This document shows, one piece after another, positions 43,638 through 53,818 of a stretch of DNA of 64,000 nt (the first letter of the stretch is position 1; the number at the start of each line of letters is the position of its first letter). Below the pieces are notes generated by a model. That model was given only the letters and a program-made list of their open reading frames with translations, was not told the DNA's origin and searched no databases. The DNA is from Oxalobacteraceae bacterium UBA6018 (GTDB taxonomy: Bacteria > Pseudomonadota > Gammaproteobacteria > Burkholderiales > Burkholderiaceae_D). Location of the stretch: assembly GCA_002428015.1 (NCBI GenBank), contig DIZW01000068.1, positions 185,636-249,635 of the forward strand, read 5' to 3'. The translations under genes and the position numbers were made by a program.

Positions 43638-46016
43638 ATGAGGAAATTTGTCAGCGCAGCATCGAGGTACCGGTCAGAGGCTTTACTCTTCAGTAGCGTC
43701 ACCGTTCTGCTCAGTGGTTGCGGCGGAAGCGCGGGCGAGGCCTCATCGAGCTTACAAGCGCAAGCTCCGCAATACGCAGTGGCGTATAACGGTACGGTGG
43801 GCCCGGCCGACATCTACGTGTCGCCCAATGGATCCGACAGCAATCCCGGCACGCAGGCCGCGCCGTTCAAGACGATACGGCGCGCCTCCCAGGCGGCGAG
43901 TCCGGGGGTGACGGTGCAGGTAGCGGCGGGAACATATGCCGGCGGGTTTCAAACAACGACCAGTGGTACGGCGGAAGCGCGAATCCGCTATGTGTCGCAG
44001 TCCAAATGGGGGGCGAAAATCGTCCCCGCGGCAAGTTCCTCGACCAGCAGCGCTTGGGACAATCGCGGCAGCTACGTCGATATCGAAGGCTTTGAAGTCG
44101 ATGGCACGAACAGCCAGGCGGGAACCAAATGGCTGGTGGGCCTTTATACTGCCGGCTCTCACGATACGATCCGCGGCAACCATGTGCATCACATCGCCAA
44201 GACCGTGGCTTGCTCAGGCAGCGGAGGAGGGATTGGTTCGGATAGCTATTACAAGGGCTTTGCCAACGACGTGATCGGAAACGTGGTGCATGATGTCGGA
44301 CCCACTGGCTGCGCATACTACCTTGGCATATTCATGAATACCGCCAGCGGCAAGGTCATCAACAACTTGGTGTACGGCATCAGCGACGCCGGCATCCGGC
44401 TGTGGCACGATTCGACACATATGATCATCGCTAACAATACTGTATTCAATGCAGGCGTGGGCGTTGTCGTGGGCGGCAATGGTGGCTACCTGGCGAGCGC
44501 GTCCAATGATTACACGAGGGTAAGTAATAATATCCTTTACGACAACGTCCGCTATGGCGTGCAGGAAATTGGATCAACAGGCACCCATAACCGCTATACC
44601 AATAACCTCATCTATAAGAACGGCGGCTACGCGGCCATGCTTAACAATGGCCTGCAAGCAGTTGCCACCGTGACTGCCGACCCGCAGTTTGTTCGTTATG
44701 TGCGTGCCGGCGGTGGAGACTACCATCCGTCGAGTACATCCGGGGCCGTCGGCACAGGCCTTGCCACAGATGCGACGGCCACCGATATCGACGGCAAACC
44801 ACGCTCCGCGGAGACTGGCTACGACATCGGCGCATTTCAGCACATCGGGACGACCGCGCCGCCATCTGTACCGGCGCCCGCGCCAACGCCAACGCCGACA
44901 CCAACACCAACACCAACGCCAGCGCCAGCGCCAGCGCCAGCGCCTGTACCCTACGCGGCCGATCTCCCGACCACGACCCATACTTACTATGTGGCCACGA
45001 ACGGCTCGGATTCCAATCCGGGTACGCTGACGTCGCCGTTCCGCACCATCCTGCGCGCTTCCCAGGTTGCCTTGCCGAGCACCAAAATCTACGTGGCGAG
45101 CGGTACCTATGCCGGCGGCTTCAAGACGACGGTCAGCGGCTCGTCGAGCGGCAGGATTTATTACGTGTCGACCAGCAAATGGGGCGCGCGCATCGTGCCA
45201 CCAGCCAGCTCGGCTAACAACCTCGCCTGGGATAACCGAGGCAGCTATGTCGACATCATCGGATTCGACGTTGACGGAAGTGCCATCCAGGGCGGCACCA
45301 AATGGACGCACGGGATCTATCATGGCGGCTCGTACGGGGTGATTCGAAACAATCACGTTCACAATATCGCCCAGACGGTCACCTGTACCAGCGCCGGCGG
45401 CTCGGCCATCGGTATCGACAGCTACTATCATGGCGTGCAGTCCGACGTGCTGGCCAACCTCGTGCACGACATCGGCCCGGTCGGCTGCCGCTATGTACAG
45501 GGCATTTATGTCAGCACGACCGGGACGGTAAAGAATAATGTAGTGTATCGCGTTTCCGAAGGCGCCATCCACCTTTGGCATGACGCACATAACGTGATCG
45601 TTACCAACAACACCGTGGCGGCGTCGGATACGGGCATCATCATTGGTGGTGGCGATTATTACTTCACATCCGGTCCAAACGACAACACGATCGTTGCCAA
45701 CAATATCGTCTATGACAACAAGATGGGGATCTCGGAGCAGGGTTCGACGGGCACGCACAACCGCTACACCAACAACTTGGTGTATCAGAACTCCACCTAC
45801 AATTGGAGCCTGAAGAACGGCTTGACCAGCAGTGCGACCATTGCGGCCAACCCAGCTTTCGTCGCTTACGCCCGCAGCGGCACGCCTGACCTGCACTTAA
45901 GCAGCAGCTCGCCCGCTGGCGGGGCCGGTACCTCGCTCAATGCACCGGCCACCGACTTCGATGGGAAGGCCCGCGACGCGACCACCGGCTACGACATCGG
46001 CGCATACCGGCAATAA
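43638..46016 (+). CDS. Lipoprotein with two tandem beta-helix (pectate-lyase-like) domains
   Basis: This 792-residue lipoprotein (lipobox VLLSGC) consists of two homologous halves of about 370 residues. Each half starts with DIYVSPNGSDSNPGT or YYVATNGSDSNPGT. Each continues through SKWGAKIVP or SKWGARIVP, AWDNRGSYVDI, STGTHNRYTNNL and a final GYDIGA. A Thr-Pro/Ala-Pro linker of about 25 residues joins them. The fold is a right-handed parallel beta-helix, as in polysaccharide lyases. Lying among EPS export genes, it may trim, modify or bind the exported polymer. The ATG at 43638 (GAGG upstream) is chosen over TTG 43635. Confidence 0.85.
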   Translation: MRKFVSAASRYRSEALLFSSVTVLLSGCGGSAGEASSSLQAQAPQYAVAYNGTVGPADIYVSPNGSDSNPGTQAAPFKTIRRASQAASPGVTVQVAAGTYAGGFQTTTSGTAEARIRYVSQSKWGAKIVPAASSSTSSAWDNRGSYVDIEGFEVDGTNSQAGTKWLVGLYTAGSHDTIRGNHVHHIAKTVACSGSGGGIGSDSYYKGFANDVIGNVVHDVGPTGCAYYLGIFMNTASGKVINNLVYGISDAGIRLWHDSTHMIIANNTVFNAGVGVVVGGNGGYLASASNDYTRVSNNILYDNVRYGVQEIGSTGTHNRYTNNLIYKNGGYAAMLNNGLQAVATVTADPQFVRYVRAGGGDYHPSSTSGAVGTGLATDATATDIDGKPRSAETGYDIGAFQHIGTTAPPSVPAPAPTPTPTPTPTPTPAPAPAPAPVPYAADLPTTTHTYYVATNGSDSNPGTLTSPFRTILRASQVALPSTKIYVASGTYAGGFKTTVSGSSSGRIYYVSTSKWGARIVPPASSANNLAWDNRGSYVDIIGFDVDGSAIQGGTKWTHGIYHGGSYGVIRNNHVHNIAQTVTCTSAGGSAIGIDSYYHGVQSDVLANLVHDIGPVGCRYVQGIYVSTTGTVKNNVVYRVSEGAIHLWHDAHNVIVTNNTVAASDTGIIIGGGDYYFTSGPNDNTIVANNIVYDNKMGISEQGSTGTHNRYTNNLVYQNSTYNWSLKNGLTSSATIAANPAFVAYARSGTPDLHLSSSSPAGGAGTSLNAPATDFDGKARDATTGYDIGAYRQ
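44874..44951 (+). repeat. 6-bp tandem repeats encoding a Pro-rich linker
   Basis: Repeated CCAACG/CCAACA and then CCAGCG hexamers encode (TP)n and (AP)n. They form the flexible linker between the two beta-helix halves. Copy number could change by slippage in two-residue steps. Confidence 0.8.
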
Positions 46017-46076
46017 GCCAAGCATATCCCTGCGGGCCATCAAAGCCGCCCATGCCACCAGACTTATCATGTTGGC

Positions 46077-46790
46077 ATGGGCTCCTCCGACGATCAACTC
46101 AGCGAACCAGATCGCATCCGCCAGGTGTATCGCCACTGGCTCGATGGCGACCGCAGCGCTGAATATGCATGGCACCGTCCCGACATCATGGAACAGGCGG
46201 CAGCGCAGTGGCGGGTCGCCGGTAGTATGCTGGCGCGCACCGTCGGCACGGATTTGAGCCACGCGCGCGTGCTCGATGTGGGCTGCGGCTCAGGCGGCTT
46301 CTTGCGTCAGCTAGTCAATTGGGGGGCCGACCCGGCATTGTTGCTGGGGACCGAATATCAGCCTGAGCGGCTGGACTGCGCGCGTCAGCGCAGCGCGCCT
46401 GGCATCCGCTGGCATCTGGGCGATCTCGACGTCATCGCCGACGCGAGCATCGATCTGGCGTGTGCCAATACCGTGTTTTCATCGATCATCGACCAGCAGG
46501 CTCGCGCCCGCCTTGCCCAAGCCATGTGGCGTACCCTTGTGCCTGGGGGCTGGTGCATGGTGTTTGACTTCCGCTACAACAATCCCCGCAATCGCAACGT
46601 GCGTCGCGTTACCCGCGCCGAACTTGCACTCTACTGGCCGGGCGTTGGGCAGCGCTACCGTACGCTGCTGTTGGCGCCGCCCATCGCGCGGCGGCTGGTG
46701 CGCGCACCGCGCCTGCTCGGCGACATGCTCACCGCGCTGGCGCCGGCCTTGCGCTCGCATTTCGTCTTCATGATTCAAAAGCCGCACTAA
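46077..46790 (+). CDS. Class I SAM-dependent methyltransferase
   Basis: This 237-residue protein has a Rossmann methyltransferase core: motif I VLDVGCGSGGFLRQL, an acidic loop GTEYQPERLDCAR, and post-motif segments WHLGDLDVI and LVPGGWCMVFDFRY. Methylation of a sugar, lipid carrier or polymer end is plausible given the EPS context; no specific substrate is indicated. It is 60 bp downstream of the duplicated beta-helix gene and convergent with the acyltransferase gene at the end of the minus-strand operon. Confidence 0.85.
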   Translation: MGSSDDQLSEPDRIRQVYRHWLDGDRSAEYAWHRPDIMEQAAAQWRVAGSMLARTVGTDLSHARVLDVGCGSGGFLRQLVNWGADPALLLGTEYQPERLDCARQRSAPGIRWHLGDLDVIADASIDLACANTVFSSIIDQQARARLAQAMWRTLVPGGWCMVFDFRYNNPRNRNVRRVTRAELALYWPGVGQRYRTLLLAPPIARRLVRAPRLLGDMLTALAPALRSHFVFMIQKPH

Positions 46791-46796
46791 AGCGGC
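46777..46796 (-). terminator. Possible terminator of the minus-strand EPS operon
   Basis: On the minus strand GCCGC (46796-46792) and GCGGC (46785-46781) form a 5-bp stem followed by TTTT (46780-46777). The stem is short and overlaps the end of the convergent methyltransferase gene, so efficiency is doubtful. Confidence 0.35.
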
Positions 46797-46899
46797 GTCT
46801 ACGCACAACTGCGCTGGTCACGCTGTCGTTGTGATCGGCGTGGCGCTGCGCACCACTGCAGCCGCACCGGGCGGTAGTGGTCATCGCCAAGCTGCAGCT

Positions 46900-48081
46900 T
46901 CACGCGGCGCCTTGTGGGGCCGGTTGTCGCTTTACCAGCAACGCCTTGAGCGCGCGCCGCACGGCTCCGGTACGGGACTCGAACATTCGATAGAAGCCAT
47001 AGGCGAATGCTAATACAAACACTAGCATGCCCATGTAGGCAGCCAGGTCGGGCAGCCGGCTTGGATTCAGCCTGGCGATTCCAAGCCAGGCGGAGCCTGC
47101 GGAGCGCAGCAGACCGATCAATGGCACATGGACCACATATAAGGTGAACGAGAAATTGGAAAGGAAGGTGGCAATGCGCTTAACGCGCGCTGTAGCGCTG
47201 CTCGAAGGATCGATAGTTCCGATCGATGCCGACAGCAGCAAGAGGAAGAAAAGACTGATCAACAAATCCTGCGGGTACGAGGTGATGGTCTGGTCGTCGT
47301 TTTGCCCCGTGAGACGGAAATACACCGATATACCGGCTAGCGCAACGAGTAATGCGGCCCTGGTCGCTCGCCCGCAATCGATGCGTACGCGTGAGAAGCC
47401 GGCGCCGAGTAGCCAGATACTAAAGTACAGCAGCGCGGGTAACGGCAGCAGCAGCGCGATCGCGGTCACACCCGCGCCGGCCCAGGCACGCCGCTGCCAG
47501 CGACGCGCTCCGGCGCACATGAGCAGCAGCGGGAACAGCACGTAATACCAAGTTTCGTTGGCTAGGCTCCACAATGGATAATTGCCCCCGAACTGGGGGA
47601 CGACAAAGGTCTGTAGGCCGAGCAGATTTGCAGCGAAGACTGACACCGAGTAAGGGTTCTCAGGCGAAAAATCGGCCATGCGTGGATCAAGCGCGCCGCT
47701 CACGATGCCGATGGCGAGCATAAGCAGGAAGGTCGGCAGGAGCACGGTCCACAAGCGCGTGATCCGGTCGATCGCATACAGCTTGAACGCGTCGGGCCTC
47801 GCTAGTTTGTTCATCAGGCTACCGCCCACGAGCCAGCCGCTGATCAGGAAGAACACGACCACCGCCTGATGAGCGAAGCCGGTGCAAAACGCCAGCGCCA
47901 GATACCACGTCGACGGATCGTCCAGGCTGCGCAGGCCGGGAAAGCTTTCACTGCGCAGGTGCGCGGCAGCGACCTCGATAGCGGCGCCGCCGCGTAGCAA
48001 TGAAATGAGAACGGAGTGAGGAGAGTGAGCCCCGAGCTGGCTCTCCTGCAATAGACTGATGCGAGGCATGTAACTGTTCAT
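46900..48081 (-). CDS. Membrane acyltransferase (acyltransferase-3/OafA type)
   Basis: This integral membrane protein of about 393 residues with around ten hydrophobic helices matches the acyltransferase-3 family, which O-acetylates or otherwise acylates surface sugars. Family-typical segments are VLISLLRGGAAIEVAAAHL near the start, then FFLISGWLVGGSL and IDRITRLWTVLLPTF. The ATG at 48081 overlaps the stop of the upstream PAP2 gene (ATGA), which supports that start and translational coupling. It is the last gene of the minus-strand EPS set. Confidence 0.88.
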   Translation of the reverse strand: MNSYMPRISLLQESQLGAHSPHSVLISLLRGGAAIEVAAAHLRSESFPGLRSLDDPSTWYLALAFCTGFAHQAVVVFFLISGWLVGGSLMNKLARPDAFKLYAIDRITRLWTVLLPTFLLMLAIGIVSGALDPRMADFSPENPYSVSVFAANLLGLQTFVVPQFGGNYPLWSLANETWYYVLFPLLLMCAGARRWQRRAWAGAGVTAIALLLPLPALLYFSIWLLGAGFSRVRIDCGRATRAALLVALAGISVYFRLTGQNDDQTITSYPQDLLISLFFLLLLSASIGTIDPSSSATARVKRIATFLSNFSFTLYVVHVPLIGLLRSAGSAWLGIARLNPSRLPDLAAYMGMLVFVLAFAYGFYRMFESRTGAVRRALKALLVKRQPAPQGAA

Positions 48082-48794
48082 GATGATGGGATCCGAAAAG
48101 GTGAGATTGATGGAAGATGTCCACTTGCCGCGCAATCGATCGTGAGTTGGTGCAAGCTACGGTGACCGGTGAGAACGCGCGCGGCCTTGATCATCCAGTA
48201 GCCGGTCGGAATCGAGCGCATTAACCAGGCGGCGGCAAGAAAGACCAGCGCGAACCACAGCAGGCTCGATAGCGGACGCGGCGGTGGTAACGGACCGCCA
48301 AGTTCGATTGCCGCGGCGCTGGCGGCACCGCCGAGCAGACAACCGGCCGCCGCTTCTGCAACCGTGTGTTCACGCGCGGCGACCAACATGACGCCGACCA
48401 GCATTGCGATGCCGAGACCGGTACCAAAGCCACGGTGGTCGCCAAGCCGCGCGCGCGGATCCTGCTGATGGCGATGCCTCCGTGCGGATTCATGATCCGA
48501 TCGTGCGCGCTGCCATTGATGGAAGAGGACGTAAAAAAGGGTCGGGAAGACTGCGCTGGCGCCGGTAGCATGTCCGCTGATGGCCTTGAAGTCCACCCCA
48601 GATGCGCCAATGCCCCAGCTCATGAACGCCACTTTGCTGGCCGCGACCGTGGCGAGCACGGCGCCGAACAGGATGAGCCACCAGCAGGCCAGACGACGCG
48701 CGCGGGCAGCCAGGAGGGCAGGTACGAGCGCGGCCCCTACGGGGATGGTCAAGCCCGGGTCGCCGAGGTGAAACAGAGGTAGCCAGGGCGCCAT
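48078..48794 (-). CDS. PAP2-type membrane phosphatase
   Basis: This 238-residue membrane protein shows the PAP2 phosphatase pattern: SKVAFMSWGIG, then ISGHATGASAVFPTL (the SGH motif), then REHTVAEAAAGCLLGG (the histidine motif with Glu in place of the usual Asp). It may recycle undecaprenyl pyrophosphate or dephosphorylate a lipid during polymer synthesis. Its end overlaps the acyltransferase start by 4 bases. Confidence 0.8.
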   Translation of the reverse strand: MAPWLPLFHLGDPGLTIPVGAALVPALLAARARRLACWWLILFGAVLATVAASKVAFMSWGIGASGVDFKAISGHATGASAVFPTLFYVLFHQWQRARSDHESARRHRHQQDPRARLGDHRGFGTGLGIAMLVGVMLVAAREHTVAEAAAGCLLGGAASAAAIELGGPLPPPRPLSSLLWFALVFLAAAWLMRSIPTGYWMIKAARVLTGHRSLHQLTIDCAASGHLPSISPFRIPSS

Positions 48795-48804
48795 CGTCGT
48801 CTCG

Positions 48805-49395
48805 CTAGCGCAACAGCGCCGCTAAGGTGCTGAGAATGATGCGCAGATCGGTCCAGAAGCTACGCTCTCGCACATAGCGCAAGTTGAAGGCGAGCTTGGC
48901 CGGCATGACCGCTTCGAGGTAGGCCTGTTCCGGGTTGGCACTGCGTGCCAAAATGGCGTTCTCGTCCTTGTAGCAGATCGATGCCCAGTCAGTGATCCCA
49001 GGCTTGACTGACAATACCAGGGCACGCACCTCGGGCGAGTAGCTGGCCACGTAACGCGGTACTTCGGGCCGCGGCCCCACCAGGCTCATCGCGCCGCAGA
49101 TCACATTGATGAGCTGGGGAAGTTCATCGAGCTTATGGCGGCGCAGGAAGCGACCTGCACGCGTGATGCGACGGTCGTTGCCGATCGTCAGCAGCGAGGC
49201 AGGCGCCGCCGCGTCGACCATCGTGCGAAACTTAAGAATGTCGAAGATTACGCCGCGCTGGCCGACGCGTTTCTGGCGAAACAGCACCGGTCCCGGTGAA
49301 TCGAGCTTGATCCACAGCGCGATAATCAGTAACAACGGCGCCAGCATCAGCAACCCGGCCGACGCGGCCAGCAGATCGAACAGTCGCTTGTTCAT
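48805..49395 (-). CDS. Small phosphoglycosyl transferase (PglC-type)
   Basis: This 196-residue protein is a monotopic phosphoglycosyl transferase that starts repeat-unit assembly by moving a sugar-phosphate to undecaprenyl phosphate. It has the membrane re-entrant N-terminus ([20 protein letters not shown]), [20 protein letters not shown], the catalytic Asp-Glu in LDELPQL, and [10 protein letters not shown]. The short form without an extra membrane domain resembles PglC, which uses a bacillosamine-type sugar. The start at 49395 overlaps the aminotransferase stop (ATGA). The nearby DegT aminotransferase and WbpM homologue fit that sugar. Confidence 0.92.
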   Translation of the reverse strand: MNKRLFDLLAASAGLLMLAPLLLIIALWIKLDSPGPVLFRQKRVGQRGVIFDILKFRTMVDAAAPASLLTIGNDRRITRAGRFLRRHKLDELPQLINVICGAMSLVGPRPEVPRYVASYSPEVRALVLSVKPGITDWASICYKDENAILARSANPEQAYLEAVMPAKLAFNLRYVRERSFWTDLRIILSTLAALLR

Positions 49396-50573
49396 GTCAG
49401 CAGCTCGCGCAGGGCATCGATCACGCGTTGCTGGTCCGGGTCGCTCATTTTGGTGTACAGCGGCAGGGTCAGCATCGATGCGTAGCTGGCTTCGGCGACG
49501 GGGAAGTGGGCGGGATTGAGTTGACAACTCTCACGCCAGAATGGCTGCCGGTGCAGCGGAATAAAATGGACGCTGGTGCCAATGCCGCGCTCCGCCAGCG
49601 CGCGAATGAGATCATCGCGGCTGAGCGGCGCGCCGGCGGCCAGGCGCACCACGTATAGGTGCCAGGCGTGGGTGCTACCTGGTGGCGCGCTGGCGGGCAG
49701 GCGCAAGGGCAGGTCCGCCAAGCCCGTGTGATAGCGTGCGGCGAGCACCTCGCGGCGTGCCAGGAAGCGATCGATCTTGCGCAACTGCGCAATGCCGATC
49801 GCAGCGGCCAGGTCGGTCAGATTGTACTTAAAGCCGGCCGCCACGACCTCGTAGAACCAGGCCGGGGTGCGCGAGGTATAGCGGGCAAACGCATCCTGGC
49901 TGATCCCGTGCAGCCGCATCATCTTGATCCTGCTGGCGAGGCGTGGATCCCGCGTGACCACCATACCGCCTTCGCCGGTGGTCATGGTCTTGTTGGCATA
50001 GAAACTGAAGACGGTGGCGTCGCTGTCGAGCGTTCCCACCAGTCGTCCGCGCACGCGCGATGGGAAGGCGTGCGCGGCATCTTCGACCACCTTCAAACCG
50101 TGGGCTTGCGCCAAGCCGAGCAAGCGTTCCATGTCGCAGGCCAGCCCGGCGTAATGTACCGGGATGATGGCCCGTGTGTGCGGTCCGATCGCCGCTTCGA
50201 CCGCGTCCAGGTCAAGATTCAGGGTGTCCGGGTCGGCATCGACGAACACCGGCTGGGCGCCAAGATAGCGCACCACCTCGGCGGTGGCGGTGAAGGTCAT
50301 GCTCGGCACGATGACCTCGTGCCCCGGGCCGATGCCCAGCGCCTCTAGCGCCAGATGCAGGCCGGCGGTGGCCGAATTGACCGCCATGGTCTCGACGCCG
50401 CCACCGAGATAGGTGGCGAAATCGTTCTCGAACTGGCGCGCCTGGGCCCCGGTCGTGATCCAGCCGGAACGCAAGCAAGCAACGACGGCGGCGATCTCCT
50501 CGTCGCCGATGTCGGGTAAGGCAAACGGCAGAAAAGCGGCCGCGGGTGGAAGGGCGCTTATGTCTTCAGGCAT
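49392..50573 (-). CDS. DegT/DnrJ/EryC1 aminotransferase (PglE-like)
   Basis: This 393-residue PLP-dependent sugar aminotransferase has the family signature [12 protein letters not shown] and the PLP lysine in [43 protein letters not shown] is the usual N-terminus. It probably aminates a UDP-4-keto-sugar, most likely the WbpM product UDP-4-keto-6-deoxy-GlcNAc, and its gene overlaps that of the phosphoglycosyl transferase that would use the product. It is distinct from the second DegT aminotransferase (57363-58493). Confidence 0.9.
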   Translation of the reverse strand: MPEDISALPPAAAFLPFALPDIGDEEIAAVVACLRSGWITTGAQARQFENDFATYLGGGVETMAVNSATAGLHLALEALGIGPGHEVIVPSMTFTATAEVVRYLGAQPVFVDADPDTLNLDLDAVEAAIGPHTRAIIPVHYAGLACDMERLLGLAQAHGLKVVEDAAHAFPSRVRGRLVGTLDSDATVFSFYANKTMTTGEGGMVVTRDPRLASRIKMMRLHGISQDAFARYTSRTPAWFYEVVAAGFKYNLTDLAAAIGIAQLRKIDRFLARREVLAARYHTGLADLPLRLPASAPPGSTHAWHLYVVRLAAGAPLSRDDLIRALAERGIGTSVHFIPLHRQPFWRESCQLNPAHFPVAEASYASMLTLPLYTKMSDPDQQRVIDALRELLT

Positions 50574-50619
50574 GATGTCGTATCCGGATAGGGTGAGTGG
50601 GTTGGACGACGGGCGGCAG

Positions 50620-51849
50620 TTACGCGCAGGCCTGCAAAAAACGCCTGCCTAATACGGGATAGGTGAGATTGGCCAGCGCATAGTCGCGCCCGCGCTGGCC
50701 CAGCGCATTGCGCTCTCGCGGCGCGAGCGTGAACAGCGCCAGCAGGCCATGCGCAACGGCGATCGGGTCTTGGGGTGGAACAGTCAGGCCGCACTGGGCA
50801 TCGGCGACCGGATCGTTGCCGGCCTCGACCGAATGCAGAATCGGACGGCCTGCCATCATGTAGTCGATCAGCTTGTTGGGCGCGATGCCGAAACGGTAAA
50901 GGCGCTGACGCTGCCAGCCGATGTAGGCGGTGTCGAAGCAACGCAACAGGGCCGGAACGTGCTGCTTGGGGACCGGATCGAAGAAGTGCACATTACGCAG
51001 TGCCATCTGCCGCGCCAGCTGCTGCAGGCGGGCTTTTTCTGGGCCATCGCCGACGAGTGCAAAGACAATGCGCGGATCGTCGATCAAAGCGGCCGCGTTG
51101 AGCAGCGTGTCGAGCGCGTTCGCCAGCCCATGGGTGCCCGCATAGCCGACGATGAACTTGCCGCGACGGCGCAAGGTGGCCAGGCTGGCGCCAGTCATCC
51201 CCGGCAGTACGGACGGCTCGTGCAGCCATTCGGACGGGTCGGCGCCGTTGGGCACAATATGCAGCTTGTGCGGCGCCATGCCGTGCGCTTCGAGGTGGTC
51301 GCGCACTTTCGGGAGGATAGACACGACCGCGTCGGCATGGCGGCAAGCATAGTTCTCCGCCGCCTGTAGCAGCATGATAAAGGGGTGCCACTTGGAGTAG
51401 CCGCCCAGTTCCATCGGCGATAGTGGCCACAGGTCGTGCAGTTCGAACAGCAGACGCGCGCCGGACAGGCGGGCGATGCGCCGTGCCGGCCAAATGTCAA
51501 GGGGGTAGGTGCTCGATGCGATCACAACATCGGCGCCGAAGCCCGACGCCAACTGACGGGCCTGTAGCGCCAGGCTGGCAACGAAGGCGCCGATGTTGAT
51601 CACGCGCGCCAGGCCATTGCCGCGGTAGGGGGGCGTAGCGATCCAGCGGTACTCGATCCCATCGATGGTTTCGTCAAGGCGTGCGTTGCCGTCAAGATGA
51701 GGCGCTTGGGCCCGGATATGCGATTGCGCCGAGGCCACGATGCGCACTCGATGGCCGAGACGCACCCATTCACGCGCCAGATAGAACGGTCGGTATTCCA
51801 TGCCATGGCGCAGCGAGCCGGCATAATGGTTGATGAGCAGGATATTCAT
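50620..51849 (-). CDS. Glycosyltransferase family 4 (WbuB-like)
   Basis: This 409-residue GT-B enzyme extends the repeat unit by transferring a sugar from a nucleotide donor. The N-terminal domain ([29 protein letters not shown]) and the donor-binding C-terminal domain ([60 protein letters not shown]) match the WbuB/WcaI-like group. The EX7E-type region lies near [22 protein letters not shown]. Donor and acceptor are unknown. Spacing to the neighbours is 28-46 bp on the same strand. Confidence 0.9.
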   Translation of the reverse strand: MNILLINHYAGSLRHGMEYRPFYLAREWVRLGHRVRIVASAQSHIRAQAPHLDGNARLDETIDGIEYRWIATPPYRGNGLARVINIGAFVASLALQARQLASGFGADVVIASSTYPLDIWPARRIARLSGARLLFELHDLWPLSPMELGGYSKWHPFIMLLQAAENYACRHADAVVSILPKVRDHLEAHGMAPHKLHIVPNGADPSEWLHEPSVLPGMTGASLATLRRRGKFIVGYAGTHGLANALDTLLNAAALIDDPRIVFALVGDGPEKARLQQLARQMALRNVHFFDPVPKQHVPALLRCFDTAYIGWQRQRLYRFGIAPNKLIDYMMAGRPILHSVEAGNDPVADAQCGLTVPPQDPIAVAHGLLALFTLAPRERNALGQRGRDYALANLTYPVLGRRFLQACA

Positions 51850-51877
51850 GGCGATAGCATCGATGTTAGGTGGCGAT

Positions 51878-52651
51878 TTACCAGGTCAAGCCTTCGACCA
51901 GGCGGCGCACGTTGCTCTTGGTACTCTCGCGCCAATTGGTTTCCCATTGCACCGGATGGGTGAGCAGGCAAATACAGCGGTAGCGCCCCAGCGCGCTGCG
52001 GGGATCTACCGGGTGGTAGTAGCGCGGCGGGGGGCGGTCGCTGATGTACAGGTCGAACTGTTCGAGCAACTCGGGGTCGTAGGTTTCGCAGGCGATCCCG
52101 CAACGTGAGCGGAACGCGCGGTCGTGCAGAATCTCATGATTGATGACGTTCAGACGGCGGTTGGCGAAGTCGCCGTGGCTGGCAACCGTGGTCAGTTTGA
52201 TGGCCAGGGCTTGCTCAATTCGCGCGCAGTTGCGCAGGAATTCCTGGCGTATCTCAGGGAAGCGGCGGCGGAGCGTGTCAGCGTTCTTGATGTGATGGCG
52301 CTTGGCGAAGTCGGCGACTTCCTCGAAGTGGTAACTGGCCTCGCTGCCGTAGGCTTCGATTTCACGCATCAGTCCAAAATCGAGGGTCGAGAGCCGGAAA
52401 TAGTAGCTGGCGGTAACGCCGTGGCGCGCTTCGACGGCGAACATCTTCGCGGCGGTGCGCGTATCGGTGTCGATGTCGTGACGATGCACCAGCGTGGGCG
52501 GCCGCGCCGCGCGGTTGGGCTCGCGCAAGAACTCGCGGATCGACATTTGCGCATACCCGTGTCCCTGCGCGGTGCGTAGCAGCGCGTCATACTCGGCCAG
52601 GCGGGATGGCATCAGGTAGTCGCTATAGATGCGGTTAAGCACAGTTTTCAT
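51878..52651 (-). CDS. Polysaccharide deacetylase-like protein
   Basis: This 257-residue protein resembles the NodB-type deacetylase fold. It has a metal-type motif HRHDIDTD near 57, a later ASHGDFANRR and a C-terminal LTHPVQWETNW. It could remove N-acetyl groups from the polymer or a precursor. The motif spacing is not the classic one, so activity is uncertain. The start overlaps the FemAB-like stop by 4 bases. Confidence 0.75.
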   Translation of the reverse strand: MKTVLNRIYSDYLMPSRLAEYDALLRTAQGHGYAQMSIREFLREPNRAARPPTLVHRHDIDTDTRTAAKMFAVEARHGVTASYYFRLSTLDFGLMREIEAYGSEASYHFEEVADFAKRHHIKNADTLRRRFPEIRQEFLRNCARIEQALAIKLTTVASHGDFANRRLNVINHEILHDRAFRSRCGIACETYDPELLEQFDLYISDRPPPRYYHPVDPRSALGRYRCICLLTHPVQWETNWRESTKSNVRRLVEGLTW

Positions 52652-53427
52652 TGGATGCTGTATTTCGCGCGGTAAGGAACAAAGCCGAGGATTGTCTTAA
52701 ACTGTTGCATGCCGGGGAGGGCGCCGAAAAAGGTGTCATACATCAGGTAGCGCGCGCGCCGTTCGCTGATCAGGCGTGCCACGATATCGACCATCATCAG
52801 GTGCATGACGCCATCGTTATTGCGGTAGCCAATTAGTTGAGAGAAAGCGCTGAAATTGCCGTAGTGTCCCAAGTTGGCATATGCCATCAGTTTGCCGTCC
52901 GCGTTGAGTACGCCGTAATAGCGAAAGTTAGGCAAACATTCAAACGTGGTCTGCTTGACCTGGTAAGGGCTATCCATGGGGCGGCCCTGACGCAGTTTGA
53001 TCGAGGTATTGATGTCGTGAATCGCATCGATATAGGCGTTGCGGTCGATCTCGGTGACCGTATAGCCGCGCGCTCTGGCACGCCGGGCATGAAATGCGCC
53101 GCCATTTTTCCCCTTGATTCGCTCGAGATATTGATCCAGCGTATCGAACTGCCGAAGGTCGAGCAGTGCCGCACCCCAACTCTTATTCTGAATGAGCCAG
53201 TAGCGCGGATGGGGTTTGGTGTAATAGTGATAGGTTTCCGTTACAGCTTGCGGGGCGAGTTTTCGCTCGAAACGCAGGTCGGCGACCGGCATGCCCGCAA
53301 GGCGTCGCAGTGTGTGTATGTACCGAACAAAATTACTCATTTTTGCTTCGTCGAATAATGAACGCGGTATTGCTAAGGGCCAATATCTCGTGTTTGGGTC
53401 TTGAGGCCGATTCCTACTCTGATGCAT
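52648..53427 (-). CDS. FemAB/GNAT-like acyl- or aminoacyl-transferase
   Basis: This 259-residue protein has a GNAT-like C-terminal half (NFRYYGVLNADGKLMAYANLG; HYGNFSAFSQLIGYRNNDGVMHLMM; RARYLMYDTFFGALPGMQQFKTILGF). It may acylate a sugar amine of the polymer or act like FemAB proteins often found in EPS loci. Two starts are possible: ATG 53427 (AGG upstream) and ATG 53340; the first was used. It forms a pair with the deacetylase-like gene through a 4-base overlap. Assignment is by fold only. Confidence 0.65.
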   Translation of the reverse strand: MHQSRNRPQDPNTRYWPLAIPRSLFDEAKMSNFVRYIHTLRRLAGMPVADLRFERKLAPQAVTETYHYYTKPHPRYWLIQNKSWGAALLDLRQFDTLDQYLERIKGKNGGAFHARRARARGYTVTEIDRNAYIDAIHDINTSIKLRQGRPMDSPYQVKQTTFECLPNFRYYGVLNADGKLMAYANLGHYGNFSAFSQLIGYRNNDGVMHLMMVDIVARLISERRARYLMYDTFFGALPGMQQFKTILGFVPYRAKYSIQ

Positions 53428-53818
53428 ATTTAATTACCTCGTGTTGTATGTAAATTGCCATCGCGGCGCACATCATTTCACCGGTGCAGTGGATGCATTC
53501 TACGGTCGCTAGTCGCGTATCGAAGTGCCTCGCCTGTCACGGCGTCGTAAGAAGCAATATTTGCCTGATCGGCAGCTAGCTTCCATTCTTTTCACTGTAG
53601 CCTATTAAACGCCTCGAATATTGAAGCAGCTTAAATCGATGAAGGCCGCTTGCGCGCTACCATTTTTCCTTGCACATACCGGAGGGCACGCTAGTTTCAT
53701 GCGTGCATTCGAGTGCCTTGGTCTCCAGTTGATAACCTAAGTCGCCGCGCGGGTCCACAGCACGACTTTCAAGTCGGCGTATATCGGCAATGTCAATCGT
53801 TGTGAGCGGCCGCACTTC
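53428..53818. other. Intergenic region inside the EPS locus
   Basis: No gene was found in these 391 bases, the largest gap within the minus-strand EPS genes. It separates the glycan-assembly block (Wzy, flippase, wbp genes) from the transferase block, so a second promoter may lie here. No convincing -35/-10 pair was identified. Confidence 0.45.

Noticed and set aside
44874..44951. Short regular repeats as a CRISPR-like array
   Set aside because: They are in-frame 6-bp units coding for a Pro-rich linker; there are no spacers.
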